Source: Sternotherus odoratus | Taxonomy: Eukaryota; Chordata; Testudines; Kinosternidae | DNA length: 64,000 nt | Direction: 5' to 3' | Assembly (NCBI GenBank): GCA_032164245.1 | Contig: JAVMKO010000001.1 | Location: forward strand, 248,567,644 to 248,631,643 | Shown here: positions 21,829 through 34,843 of the stretch, piece after piece | Position numbering within the stretch: the stretch's first letter is position 1 | Layout: every line of letters starts with the position of its first letter | The notes under the pieces: model-generated | Databases searched by the model: none | What the model was told of the DNA's origin: nothing | The model's input: only the letters and a program-made list of their open reading frames with translations | Position numbers and translations under genes: made by a program

Positions 21829-24800
21829 CTGCAATATGGAAGAATATTTGTTTAGTCTGCTGAAGTTAGTTATAGCCAGTCATTTAAAATGATCCACATT
21901 TAAGGAGATTAAGTTATTCAAAACTAGAGTCTGCAGGAAGCAATGCACTAATGCAGATACCTCTGGAATTCTCCAGAACTTCTCAAACCCTTCCCTATAT
22001 ACTATGTGGAATTATGATGATATTAAATGAAGATTACTTGATCTAGACATAGGATGCACATGATTGTTGTATCAATCTTTGCACATAAGATTTCGGACAT
22101 TAAAATGTAATAAAGAAATTTCTGTCCATGTGTCCAATTCTGATATGATTAAGGCAAATAAGTAGTGACACTGCTTCAATATACAGTAGCCTCTAATAGT
22201 CCAATCATACATTCTTGCACACTCAAACGCCTATTTAAAATTTAGCAATTGACAGAAAATGAGGAGGAGTTAGGTTCTCTCCTCCAGAGATCTCATGACC
22301 AACCAGGAAGGGGCAAGTTGCTTCCACTGACATTAGTATAGGCTCAAAAAAATAAAAATTAAAAAAAAAAATGAGCAAGTACTAAAAGCAATCTTTGTGC
22401 TCCAAGTCTAAGCTCACCAATTAGAATTAATGAGAGAAATGCAACTCTTCCAATTGCCAGTACATAAAAATACTATCATACCAACATCAATAGATCATTT
22501 GTTTTCATACTCAGTAGGGGCTGAGTTTTCAACTGCTAGAGATTCATATATATAAATTCTTGTGCATTTATGCATTTTACCATAATTACAGGTGCAAACA
22601 GAGAGACGTCTAAATATTTGCTTGCCTCCGATTACTGCATTTGCATATGCAAATGACATGGCCCACAACATTTGGCCTCAACTTTTTAAAAAATGTTATT
22701 TACTTTACAGCATTCACAAATATGTGAGGATAAACTGGAGTCTTACGAAGGACTTGTTCATAGCACGTTTCACTTCATCTGTACCATCTGAATAGATCTG
22801 CTGAAACAGTTTATTTAAAGCAGCGTCTCCCTCTAATTTTTCATTCTTTTCTTCTTCTTTGATCTCAACCACCAATTTATCCCAGTTCCTTGTATAATGA
22901 GAGGATGATGGATATAGGTGTTGGGAGTCTGGAAATAACATCTGCAGTAAGTTAAATCAGCAAAATTGGCAGCATTTAGAACATGAAATAATTAACCCCA
23001 CCCAGAATTGAGCAAAAAGTACCATGCAACTGTAAGCACAGATCTTGCCAGACAAACCTGATAGCTTTACAATTTGGTCCAAAAAAGCAAACAAATTAAG
23101 GGAATTGTAGGATGTGGATTTTCAGGTGGATCATCTGATACCGCACAACATCCTATCTTGTAAAATTCAGTCTGATTGGGTTGAATAGGAGCTATGCTTA
23201 AAGATTAAAATTGTCTGAAGAACATGACAATCATGAACTGGCAATGTATCCATGTGTCACAAGGTAGGTGTGAGAGCTGGTGTTATTCAAGATCTTAGGA
23301 CCTGATTCAATGACAAGTAAAGTCATTGGGAGTTCTTCCATTCAATGGGTGTTGGTTCACAGCCTTAATGATCCCAGGACGACTGGGATACGTCTTCACT
23401 ACAGCACTAAGTCGATTTTCCTTAAGTCGATTTTCTGAAGTCGACTTTAGAAAATGGACTTAGTGCATCCCCACATAGGACAGCAACTCCGTGTCTGTCT
23501 TTAAAACTTTTGCAGGGGTCGACATAGGGAGTGTTGCACTGTGGGCAAGTATCCCACAGTGCGGGGAATCCCCAGCTGTCACCGCCTTTCGGGGCAGCCA
23601 GGCACGCTCCCCAGGGGACAAGCCCCAGTCCGAGCAGCTCCGCGGACGCCCCCACCCGCCCGAGCAGCCCCGCGAACCCCCCCCCCCCGCCCGCCCCAGC
23701 AGCCCAGCGAACCCCCCGCCCGCCCGAACAGCCCCGCGCCAGACCCCCCCGCCCGCCCGAGCAGCCCCGCGCCGGACCCCCCCGCCCGCCCGAGCCGGGG
23801 GGGTCCGGCACGGGGCTGCTGGGGCAGGCGGGGGGGGGGTCCGGCGCGGGGCTGCTGGGGCAGGCGGGGGGGGGGGGGTCCGGCGCGGGGCTGCTGGGGC
23901 AGGCGGGGGGGGTCCGGCGCGGGGCTGCTGGGGCAGGCGGGGGTTTGCGGAGCTGCTCCGAATGTCGGAGGCTTAATGTCACCTGCAGCCTCACTAGCTG
24001 AAAATCGACCTAGAGAGAGGTGGACTTCAGCTACGCCTCTGGTCCCTTAAAATCGACTCTAAGGGCGTGCAGGTGAGGACGGGTACAGGCTTAAATCGAC
24101 TTTAGCTTGCTAAAGTCGACTTTAAGCCGTAGTGGGGACCAGGACTAAGTAACTGACATTAAAATATCTTGCAATTCATACTAAAAATCAGGAGGCATTG
24201 CAACCATTAGGGAGGGCAGGCAAAAAAGGAACCTAGCAAAGCTGATAACATGGGGAGAAATAAGGATCATCTTGAAAAGTTATCTAAAGCAAAGTGCAGT
24301 GGAAGGGAGAAATCAGGAACACAGCAATGCTGAAAAGCCCTATATAATATAAACAGAGAAGCTGAGCTTTGCTGAATATGGCACCAAAAAAAGTTAATGC
24401 AATTTTGGGCTATGTATGCAGATCTATCACAGGGTTCTGCATGTGTGTCACCAAATGCTCTACAAATCTGAGACTGAAAACAGAACAATTCTTTCGGGTC
24501 TGGATGCCTCAACAACAAAAATATGGAGGTAAATCAGCAGGAAGAAGATGAACACAACATCGGGCATTAGGCAGCTATAGAGACTTCTTTATAAGGAAAC
24601 ACTAACGAGTGCATTATGTAGTTTAGCTCAGCAATGTTGGGAGTGGAGGAGCGCAGAGCATACCAGACAGACATGTACAAATGACAACTGTGAAAATGAA
24701 AGGAGAGAAGCATTTTAGGGGGCATAAGTAATGAGCTGAAATGAAAGGAAAATTAAGTCAAGTATCAGGAAAATCTTTTGATGTATGTGAGCACTATTAA

Positions 24801-27800
24801 ACTAAAATTTTCTCCAAAAGATACAAGCCCCTCTCAATGCAATAAAGGAGAATACAACTTAACTAGGCAGCCCAATCAAACAATAAGCTCCCAAAGAAAC
24901 CCAGATAACAAGCAAGCATCCTGAATAATCCCCTTAGGTAGATCAATGCCATGAGCAGACTGAACATCTGAATTCTTAGGGCTTTACTACCAATGAGAAT
25001 CCATTCCCACTACACATGAAGTTCATGAAATTAGAGTATCAGAATTACATGTTTACGTTTACTAAAGGTAAACCCATTACTACAATATTTCATATGTACA
25101 AGACGTTCTATATAATTGGAAAAAATGTTAATAGGACAATATGTATATTTGCATTAAATGCTAAATGAGGTAAAAAAACCAAACCTGATGGGTCTTGTTT
25201 TAGCTTAGGAGAATCTCCCTGGCCCTCCAGCTTCTCCCATCTTATAGCCTCTGGCTTCTTCATTTTTATCTCAATCTATAAAACATACAAGATGTATCAA
25301 GACCAAAACCTGTAATTCCAGGTCACAAAAAAAGTTTTGAAGATTAAAGTAGGCTAGGTTGCAGGACAATTAGAGGTAGTAGATATTAATTTATGACTAA
25401 AAAAAAATCTCAAATCTATGCCATTCAGTTACACAAAAGTTAACCTATGCATAATTTTATTACACTAATCCTCCTCCTTTTTACTCCCTATTGTTTATTA
25501 TTCACTCGAGCCTTGTTTCAAATTAAGATTGTAAACTCTTAGGGCAGGGACTGTGTCTTTCTGCACATCAGTATCTTATCTAGCACAATTAATCCTCATT
25601 CTTAGAACCAAGTATTGGGGGCAGCCGTATTAGTCTGTATCCACAAAAACAACAAGAAGTCGGTGGCACCTTAAAGACTAAGATTTATTTAGGCATAAGG
25701 TAAAAATCCCATTTTTTCAAATGCATGGAGCCTTTGAGCACCATAGTAATACAGGTTTTACATAAAAACAAAATGCAAGTTTTACATTGACAGGGCTGCA
25801 GAATAAGAATTCAGTAGCTTACCTCAAACTTCTCTCATATCTAAAGGTTTAGTATTTGAAGCACAATACATAATTACAGAGTATGCAATAGCCTGAAGCT
25901 ATTAATGATTTCTAGAAGACATTAAAAACTCTACGGTGTTAGCTGGATAAATAAAAACCTAGACTTCAAAACTGTTGGGGGAGAAAATGCCTGATATTCA
26001 TTCCAAATTTGGCAGTGAGAGTGGACACTGTAAATGCAATCTAAAAGAGCCCTCTAAACAGCCATATTCAGATGCGTTCTCATAGCTGTTAAACTTATAT
26101 TTTTGCTTTGCAACTTTGTAACTCAATAGCTAATGAGAAAATCCAAAACAGATACAAGTTTCCTAAATAAATACAGAAGTCAGTATTTATATTTAAGACA
26201 AACTTCACCTCAAAACAGAATTATACTGTTCACTTACAAGAACAGCTAGTACGATGCTACAGTACCTTAAATTGTGTCTTATTAATTACTAAAAATTCCC
26301 TGTTTTGTCTGATCAGAATACATAGTTTTACCTAAAGCCACTATAACCTGGAGATCCCAGCAGACCTAAGAACAAAGAGACCTTTGTAAAATGCTAGTCC
26401 TAGAGCTCCTAGCAACAAGCTGCTTAAACACCATCATGCTGATCAGAAATCTGAACTTCTACTTCATCCATTCATCAAATCAGCTGCAGATAAGCAATAA
26501 TTTAAGACGGTTTTTAAAACAGGAAGCAAGCTCACAGTCATCTGTTCAATCCCTAGGTTTCTGCTTTTAAGTCCAGCATATTCAAAGCAGTATGCTGGGT
26601 TTTAAAATGCATGAAACATTCAATTATCCCTGCATTTTCTTTGGGAGGGTTACAAGCCATCATTCCCCTTTCTTACACGAGTTTACAATCGAGATTTACT
26701 TTGTTTACCAACAACCTGGAAAAGTGAAACAAAGCACAGAACCCCAAAAGAGGCAAGGATTTCAATAAATGTGTTTTAACATACTCACAGGTCTAAGATC
26801 CGCCCAAAGCAAAATAATGCTTACTCCTCCACCATATATTCAATTCTCAACTGCTGCTCGTAAGTGGAGGAACACATTGCCTCAACAGCTTCTTACTAAA
26901 TCACCTCTTCCCACCAAGTCAATATTCAGAAAACTTAGTACAGTCGAGCCCCGCAATACCACGCCCTGCAATAGCGCGAATCCGCTTATAGCGCAAGACG
27001 CGCATGGCTCCCAACGGCGGCACTTTGATGTAGCGCACCCCACAATACCGCGACCCCGCGTTTACCGCGGGCGATATTTTTGGACCCCAATCATTGTGGT
27101 ATTGCAGGGTTCCACTGTACATTATCTCCCTCTACTCTTGTTATTTTGGAGTGTTCAGCACCCTTACTGCAGCAGTTTCTGAAAAATGTTTAAATCAGTT
27201 TCTTTTGAACCTTTTTCCTTTCTGAAACTGAAGTCACTTGCTGTTGCTGCGGTCTGCATTTCTAGCAGTAAAGCCTACAAAATGAAACAACCTAGAAAAT
27301 GTTATTTAGTAAGCAACGTTAGTATTAGTAATCAAACAAGACTATTTGAAACTTAGCTGGTGTCACTCCTGATCAGAACAAACTGAACAATGCTGGAGTC
27401 CTTGCGATTTCTGCTTCTGTATTACCTTACACAGAAACAAATCTTCAGGTTTGAAGAGACGGAAGAGGAGAAAAAGGAGCATGCCAGACAAACTACAAGT
27501 CTCTGAAGCACTTAGGTGAATCAGCACCTTTTTTTAAGCATTGCAGGCCCCAGCAAAGAATTCTAGTACAGTAAAACCTCCATTTAACGGACTAATTCGG
27601 GCGAGGGGGTGTCTGTTAAAGCCGAAAGTCCGTTATTTAATAAAAAAAAAAAAAAAAAAAAAAAGAGCTGTGGGAGCAGCAGCCCACCCGAATTAGTCCG
27701 TTATATCGAGGTTTTACTGTATCATGGCAGCTGGGACCCGGCAGCGAGCCCTCCCGCTGCTGGGACTCGGGCGGGAGCCAAGAACCGTCAGCCCGCCTGC

Positions 27801-30800
27801 TGGTGGGACCCGGGCGGCAGCCGGCAGCCAGCCCGCCCGCCCGCTGGTGGGACCCGGGCGGCAGCCGGGACCCGGCAGCCAGCCCTCACACTGCCGGGAC
27901 CCAGGAGCCGGCAGCCCGCCCGCAGGCGGGACCCGGCAGCCCGGACCTGGGAGCCGGCAGCCAGCCAGCCCGCCCGCAGGCGGGAGCCGGGAGCAGCCAG
28001 CCCGCCCGCAGGCGGGAGCCGGGAGCAGCCAGCCCGCCCGCAGGCGGGAGCCGGCAGCCAACCCGCCCGCTGACGGGACCCGGGTGGCAGCCGGGAGTCG
28101 GCAGCCAGCCCGCGAAAAACGGATTTCGGATGCATCGGAAATTTTTTCCATTGCATCCGAAGTCCGTTAAATCAGGGTCCATTAAATCGGGGTCCGTTAA
28201 ATCGGGGTTTTACTGTACATTGGTCACAACTGAATTCTACTTTTTGAAGAGGGGAGAACTAAACTTCAAATCTAGAAGCTTGTGTTATATGTGGTGCCGA
28301 AGAGCAGTACAACTAATTTTCTACGTAAATATTATGTAGAAAAATCCCAAATTGTTTCCACACATTAACATTAAACTACATTTGCTCTCTGCTTGTCTAA
28401 TTACCTCCATGATTCAAGTGCTTTTGAACTTGGGTACACTCTTCATTTGTTCTGCCTCCAAATTTATGAACTACAGATGTTTCCCAGACCCATGTCCAAA
28501 TACCTTGAGGTGTCTGAATGAAGTTCCCCTGCTTCCTCCTTCCCCCACAAAATATAGACTATGAGTATCTGCTATAAAACTTTCCAACCAACAGGAACGG
28601 GGGATTTGGATAGGCATGGGAGTCCCAGGCGCCTGTCAGGGAGCGGGGGTGTGGATAGGGACCGGGGCAGTAAGGGGGAGGAGTCCTGGGGGGCAGTTAG
28701 GACAGGAGATCTTGGGAGAGGGCGGTCAGAGGACAAGTAGGGGAGGTCGGAGTCGGGAGAGGAAGGGGGAGGGGACAAGGAACGGGGTGGGGTGGATGGG
28801 TTGGGGATTCGGGGTGTGTGTGGGGGGGAAGTCAGGGGGCAGGAAGTGGGTGGGGGTTGGATAGGGAGTGGAGGCAGGCTGTTTTGGGAGACAAGCCTTC
28901 CCCAACCAGTTCTCCATAGAATTTTGTAACCCCGATGTGGCCCTTGGGCCAAAAAGTTTTTCCACCCTGGTCTATCAGCTCCCCTAAGCTCTCTGTGCAG
29001 TAGCCACCCAGCAGGTTATCAATTGCCAGGCAGTTCAGCTGTCCTTCCCCACACTGCTGTGTGCTGCTCCTGGCTTCTGCCTTGAAGCTGCTCCCAGGGA
29101 AGGAGGGGTGCTATGTCAGGGTGCCCCCTCCCCCCGTTCCTTTACCCCATCTCCTCCTGGGGAGGAGGGAGAGAACAACATGGCTCAGGATGGAGGGAGC
29201 TTGCTGGCAGCAGCTGCTGTCTCAATTTGCTAATCTACTTAAAAAGGCAATGTACTTAAGAGTGGGTTCAGTGTACTTAAAGGGGAAATGTGCATCTCTC
29301 TGTCTCTCTCAGAGTGTGTCTTGTCTGCCCTCCCTCCCTCCATTCGTGCTGCCTTATAGAGTGTGAGGCTACACAACGCGTTAATCCTTGAGGGCTCAGC
29401 CGAGTGCTAGTTCATCATTTAGCAGTAAGGCTTTACCTGGGAAATATCCCACCCTCTGATTCCACCACCTCAACCAAGCTTTTATTTTTTTTCTATCTAT
29501 CTATTTGTTGTTGGGCTTTCCCAGGAACCTAACACCACTCCTCTCCCCATTTATATTAATTCTTATGTGGAAATTGGATTCGCTTACAGTACTATTTTTC
29601 AGGAACATAACTACAAAGTAAGTGAGGAGTTACTGTACAAATATGGTCAGTGATGGAGTCTCCATCACAACCCTTGGTAAGTTGTTCTAATGATTAATTA
29701 CCCTCACTGTCAAAAATTTACACCATGTTTCCAGTCTGAATTTATCTAGCTTCAACTTCCAGCCACTGGATCACGTTATATGTTTCTCTGTTAGACTGAG
29801 GAGTCCACTATTAGACATTTGTTCCCAATGTAGATACTTGTGGACATAATCAGGTCACCCCTTACCAATTTCTGTTTTGTTTCAGTAGTACTGCAATAAA
29901 GATCAATTTATTTTTGTTTCAACACCTATTCATAACTTAAGAGCAAAAGGGAAGCTTCTTGACAGGTTAACTTTAAGTCCTGATTACAGTATAACTAAAT
30001 CCAGTTTGTAGCCCATCAGCAATATGAATAGCTCTCAATATCACTCAGGCCCCCACCTACCCTAGTTACCCTTTGGTTAATAAGTGCAGAAGCTAATGAC
30101 ATGTTACTGTCCATAGTGATCGCCTGTGTTCTATGGAAGTTGCACTTTCGCGATAAAGAGATTGCACTACAGTACTTGTCTGAGGCAAACTGAAAAATAA
30201 CATTTCTTTTGTTAATTTTTACAGTTCAAATATTTTTAATAAAAAAATAATAATATAAAGTGAGCAATGTACACGTTGTATTGTGTTGTACACCTCTACC
30301 CCCTATAGAACGTGGTCCTCAGGAACCAAAAAAATCTCACTGCATTATAGGGGAAACCACACTATATCAAACTTGCTTTGGCCTCGAGCATTTCTGTTAT
30401 TAATAGTCAGTAAATCATTTTTGTTAGAACATGGTGTATGCAGTAAATAAATCTGACTGACCCCTCAGAACGCCTGCCCCATCCAATCCCCCCACTCCTT
30501 TTGCCCTGACTACTCCCTCCAGAGACCCCCCCCGCCCCAACCACCCCTCCCAAAACCCCATCCCGAGCCCCCCTGCTCCTTGTCCCCTGACCACCACCTC
30601 CGTCCCTAATCACCCCCAGGACTCCACCCAATCCCCCAGCTCCCTGTCCCGACCGCCCCAACCCCTATCCACACCCCTGCCCCCTGACAGGCTGACCAGG
30701 ACGCCCACACCCTATCCAACACCCTCATTCCCCATCCCTTGACCGCCCCATCCAACACCCCTTGCTCCGTGTCCCCTGACCACCTCCCGAGACCCTCTGC

Positions 30801-33800
30801 CCTTTATCCAACCTCCCGACCCCAGCCCCCTTACCACACCGCTCAGAGCAGTGTGTTGGAGACAGACATGCTGTTGCACAGCCCCGGCCCCTAGAGTATG
30901 TTGTAGATGAGACAGAAAACCATTTTGCTTTACTGCGTTATATCCGAATTCATGTAATATTGGATCACATTGTATTGGGGTAGAGGTGTAATTGAACTCA
31001 AAATAGTTCAAAATGTAGAAAAAATCCACAAATATTGAATAAATTCCAATTGGTATTCTATTGTTTAACAGTTCAATTAAAACTGCAAATAATCAATATT
31101 TGAGTTAATAGCGTAAGTTAACGGTGATTAATATCTATTTCATTAGAAGGAGGCAGAAACCAACTGTGCAAATTGGGTTCTGTTCTCCTCTCTTTTGGGA
31201 CTCATTTAGGAATTAATACACACATTAACACTTTCACAAACCTTTCACCTCAGCCTCCACAATCTTGATTCTACACTCCCTTACCATTATTGGCAATTTA
31301 AGTCAGCCCATAGTTCTCTCTCTGTAATCAGGCTAAAACCTTTTTTTTTTCTGAGCCTAGGATCACCTGTGTCCCTGGTTGTCCTGTGCTCCTTCTCATC
31401 TCTCTGCAGGCCATCCAGAGCACAATGCCCTACATGCTACTACAGTAGACGCTCATTAGTAGTAACATATTGGTGGTGCCCTTTTGCTATGTTGCTTCTG
31501 AGTGGCTGTTGCTATTATGGGGATTGTCATCTGACCAAAGGCAGCCTGCTTTTTCTGGTAAGTAAAACACCTACATACATGCTAACAATGTAGGGTTGTA
31601 ACAATACAACATATGTTTATTATTCATATCATAACACATTAGTATACATACTGTACATTTTAAACATGTGCTATGTTCTGCATTTGTATCCTACCACCAT
31701 ATTGTATCCAGACTGGAGTATTAAGGGATATTTTTATATTGTTAAATCAAGTTTTATTTTTAACCTTTTAAGAACAATTAAACCTCAACCATGACCACAA
31801 ACAAAATCTCTTGATCTTACTTGTAAACATTTTTTGTACTTGCACTTAACTGTAATACTTTGCACATACTGTAAGTCACCATGGGTAAGGTGTCTTAAGC
31901 AAATAGTGCAATAACCTAAAGTATTATTCCACAGTGTATTCTATTTATACAGTAAGTAACAACTGTTTGCAAGCATGGCTTTGATTTTTGGCTAGGGAAA
32001 AGCCCTGTCATCAACCAAGTGCCTTTTGCTGGTGCCATGGAATTCCATTCAGATTTGTTAGAGTTGTAAACTGCTGAAAGTCATCACTTCTCTGCTACAG
32101 TTTGAATCAATTGCTGATTGATTTTGATAGCATGCCAAAACTTCCTAATGTTTAAGGCTAGGGACTAGCTGCTGCAGCATACACTGCACTGAGAACCAGC
32201 AGGAGAATAAACTCAGCTTGGGTGCTGCCAAAACCGACCTAACAGCAGGATGGAGGGAATGAAGCATGCACTAAGATAGCCTCCTGTCCAAAACATGGGG
32301 ACCTGTAGTGGCCTCAGTTACTCACAAGTGAGCACCACTTGGGGCAAGAGCACTCCTCTTCTGGGGGCAGAAAAGAATCCCTGAAAATGATAGTAGTAAG
32401 AAACAGGAGAAAAATGAATTCTGCTGACTTGTTTATTCTGTATCCTTCACAGCTATTAAGCAATGCCTTAGATCCCACAGAGATTAAATTCAGAATACAA
32501 CCCAGCTCTGATATGGCATATCCAAATTCCATACACTGAGCCACACTTCCTCCATGTCCTTGTCCTTTTCTATTGCATATTTAAAATTGGGATAGTCACG
32601 CATAGGTAACCCATTGTTTCAGTGTGTTGTAAATAATCCTCCAGTGGCTGGCTCAAGGAGGATTCAGCAGGGTGGTTTGATCCCCCTCAGTGAAGGGAAT
32701 TTAAATCAACAATTTAAATCACCAAGTGGAAAGCCTCAATTTAATTCACTGATTTTAATAAACTTTTCCATTGGTGTATCAGTTATTTTCTACAGAAAGA
32801 TACATTCATTGGTTGAGACAACCATTAAAACATGTTGATTTACAACTACATAGAGTCGTTACATTAGATCCGCTACATCGTTTTACTATCTAGGAGGATA
32901 CATTATAACTATATACATTTATTTAAGCAATGATACAGCTCAATACACCTGGCCCTCACTATAACCCACGTCGCTATAGCACGATCACGGCCATGGATCC
33001 TAAGTTTAATTACCTTACTGGGATCCATGGTAACGCGGTCCCCGCGGTACCGAGCATGGTTCCTGAACCCCATGTTCTAGCGAGGGTCCGGTGTATTTTC
33101 AAATTCTTATTAATTGTACATTTTTGGTAAGTTAGAAAATGGTAAATGATATATTCCTTTCTACTAGATAATTAACTTTGTCCATGGTTTGTCAGACTGC
33201 ATTTGAAAGGCAAATGAAATTTAATTAAACAGACAAAACAGTAGTTATTTTTTACTTAAATGTTTTAATAGATAAGTTTAGTCCTAAGCATATTAAAATT
33301 GAATCAGAATATAAAGCGGTAAATTAAATTCAAACTAAAAAAAAAATCTGATTATAAATAAAAATCCATTTTTTTTTAAAAAAATATTTTTATCCAACTC
33401 AGATTCAAATTTTCTCCTGCCACCAGCTAATATAGTTATTTCTGTAGCTTAGGTGGCAGAAATTCTGATGCACGCCCTGATAATGATGCAGGATGGGGCC
33501 TGATGACAGTGGAACAAAAATAGTATTTTTTTTTAAACCTTTCTGCGGTCATGCATTCCACATTTAAATACAATTTTTTAAACAATTTCTTATATGCAAG
33601 TTGGTAAATCCTTAGTTTTCCCCCACCATATTTGTTCAACAAAGAATAATCAAGAATCTTGATTAACATCCAATTGACATACTTAGCACAAAGAATATTA
33701 AGTATTTCTTTACTCTTTGCTGGAGAAAGTGTGGTGAATAAGATCACATTTTGCACATGAAATTCGAGCTAACTATATATATATATGAAGTGGAACTGTC

Positions 33801-34805
33801 CCAGTAATACAAGTCATCTTGATATAAGCACTGCATTTTGGCTCCCCCTGCTGGAAATAAGTATTTAAAACAACTGATGCTATTAATGCACAATTCTCCC
33901 ACTAAGTGACTAACTTAGTTTGTGGCTTTAGCCACCAAAGATGCATGACCTCTGTTACTTACAATTAACAGTTACAGTGGTAATCTGTAACATTACACAG
34001 CACCTACCTATGCTTTTCTCAGACATATGATTCAAAAACTTTGTATTAGAAAGATGAGCTGGTCTGATGTCTAAGTGTACACAGACACAGAGTTACGGAC
34101 CCCCAAATCTGTTTTGATATTTCATCACAGTTAGCACAGCAGAGTCAACACAACTCTAGAAAGAGCTACATTCTTTTCTGGATCCAATACCAAAATTGTT
34201 TAATTTTGATAGCAGAACCTATTGCTGTGAACAAGACAGAAGACAGTTTCGCTTTCAGATCCCAGATAGTCTTTGCAGATCTAGCAGACAGAGTACACTT
34301 GCCCAAGCCAAATCAGGCTACACAATAAAAGAACTCTGGTTACAAGCACACATGGGACAGAGAAGCTGTTTAAGAGAAGACAATTTTGCAGCAAATGGTT
34401 TAGAGAATTTTCTTTCATGTAAGACTTAAATAAACATGTCTGAAACAAATTTAAAACCAAACACAGCTCTCTCTAATAGTCACCTAGATATTTAGGTTTT
34501 CCTGTATTTCTATAAGGTTACAAGTAATATTTTAAAACAACCTGGAGCAAGTCAGAAATATTAGAAGGGTAGTTTGAAGGGCAACAGGTAGAGAAATTCT
34601 GACCTTGGAGGAGTAAGAAGTAGGTAACAGTTTAAGTTTTAGGAGGTCGATGCCACAAGAAGAGATGGATACCAACCACTGTGGGCACGAGTTAGATAAC
34701 CTGAAAACTATTTGGATATACCGTATATACTCGAGTATAAGCCGAGTTTTTCAGCCCACTTTTTGGGCTGAAAAAAGCCTCCTCGGCTTATACTCGAGTC
34801 ACCCC

Positions 34806-34843
<38 letters not shown>

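Noticed and set aside
22929..22941. Alternative acceptor 13 nt upstream of SUGT1 exon 12
   Set aside because: It would add 13 nt and break the frame; the TTTCCAG acceptor keeps phase and matches the family.
23422..24050. Pro/Gly-rich frames of 156-190 codons
   Set aside because: They come from the GCCCGAGCAGCCCCGCG array in a MITE and occur on both strands.
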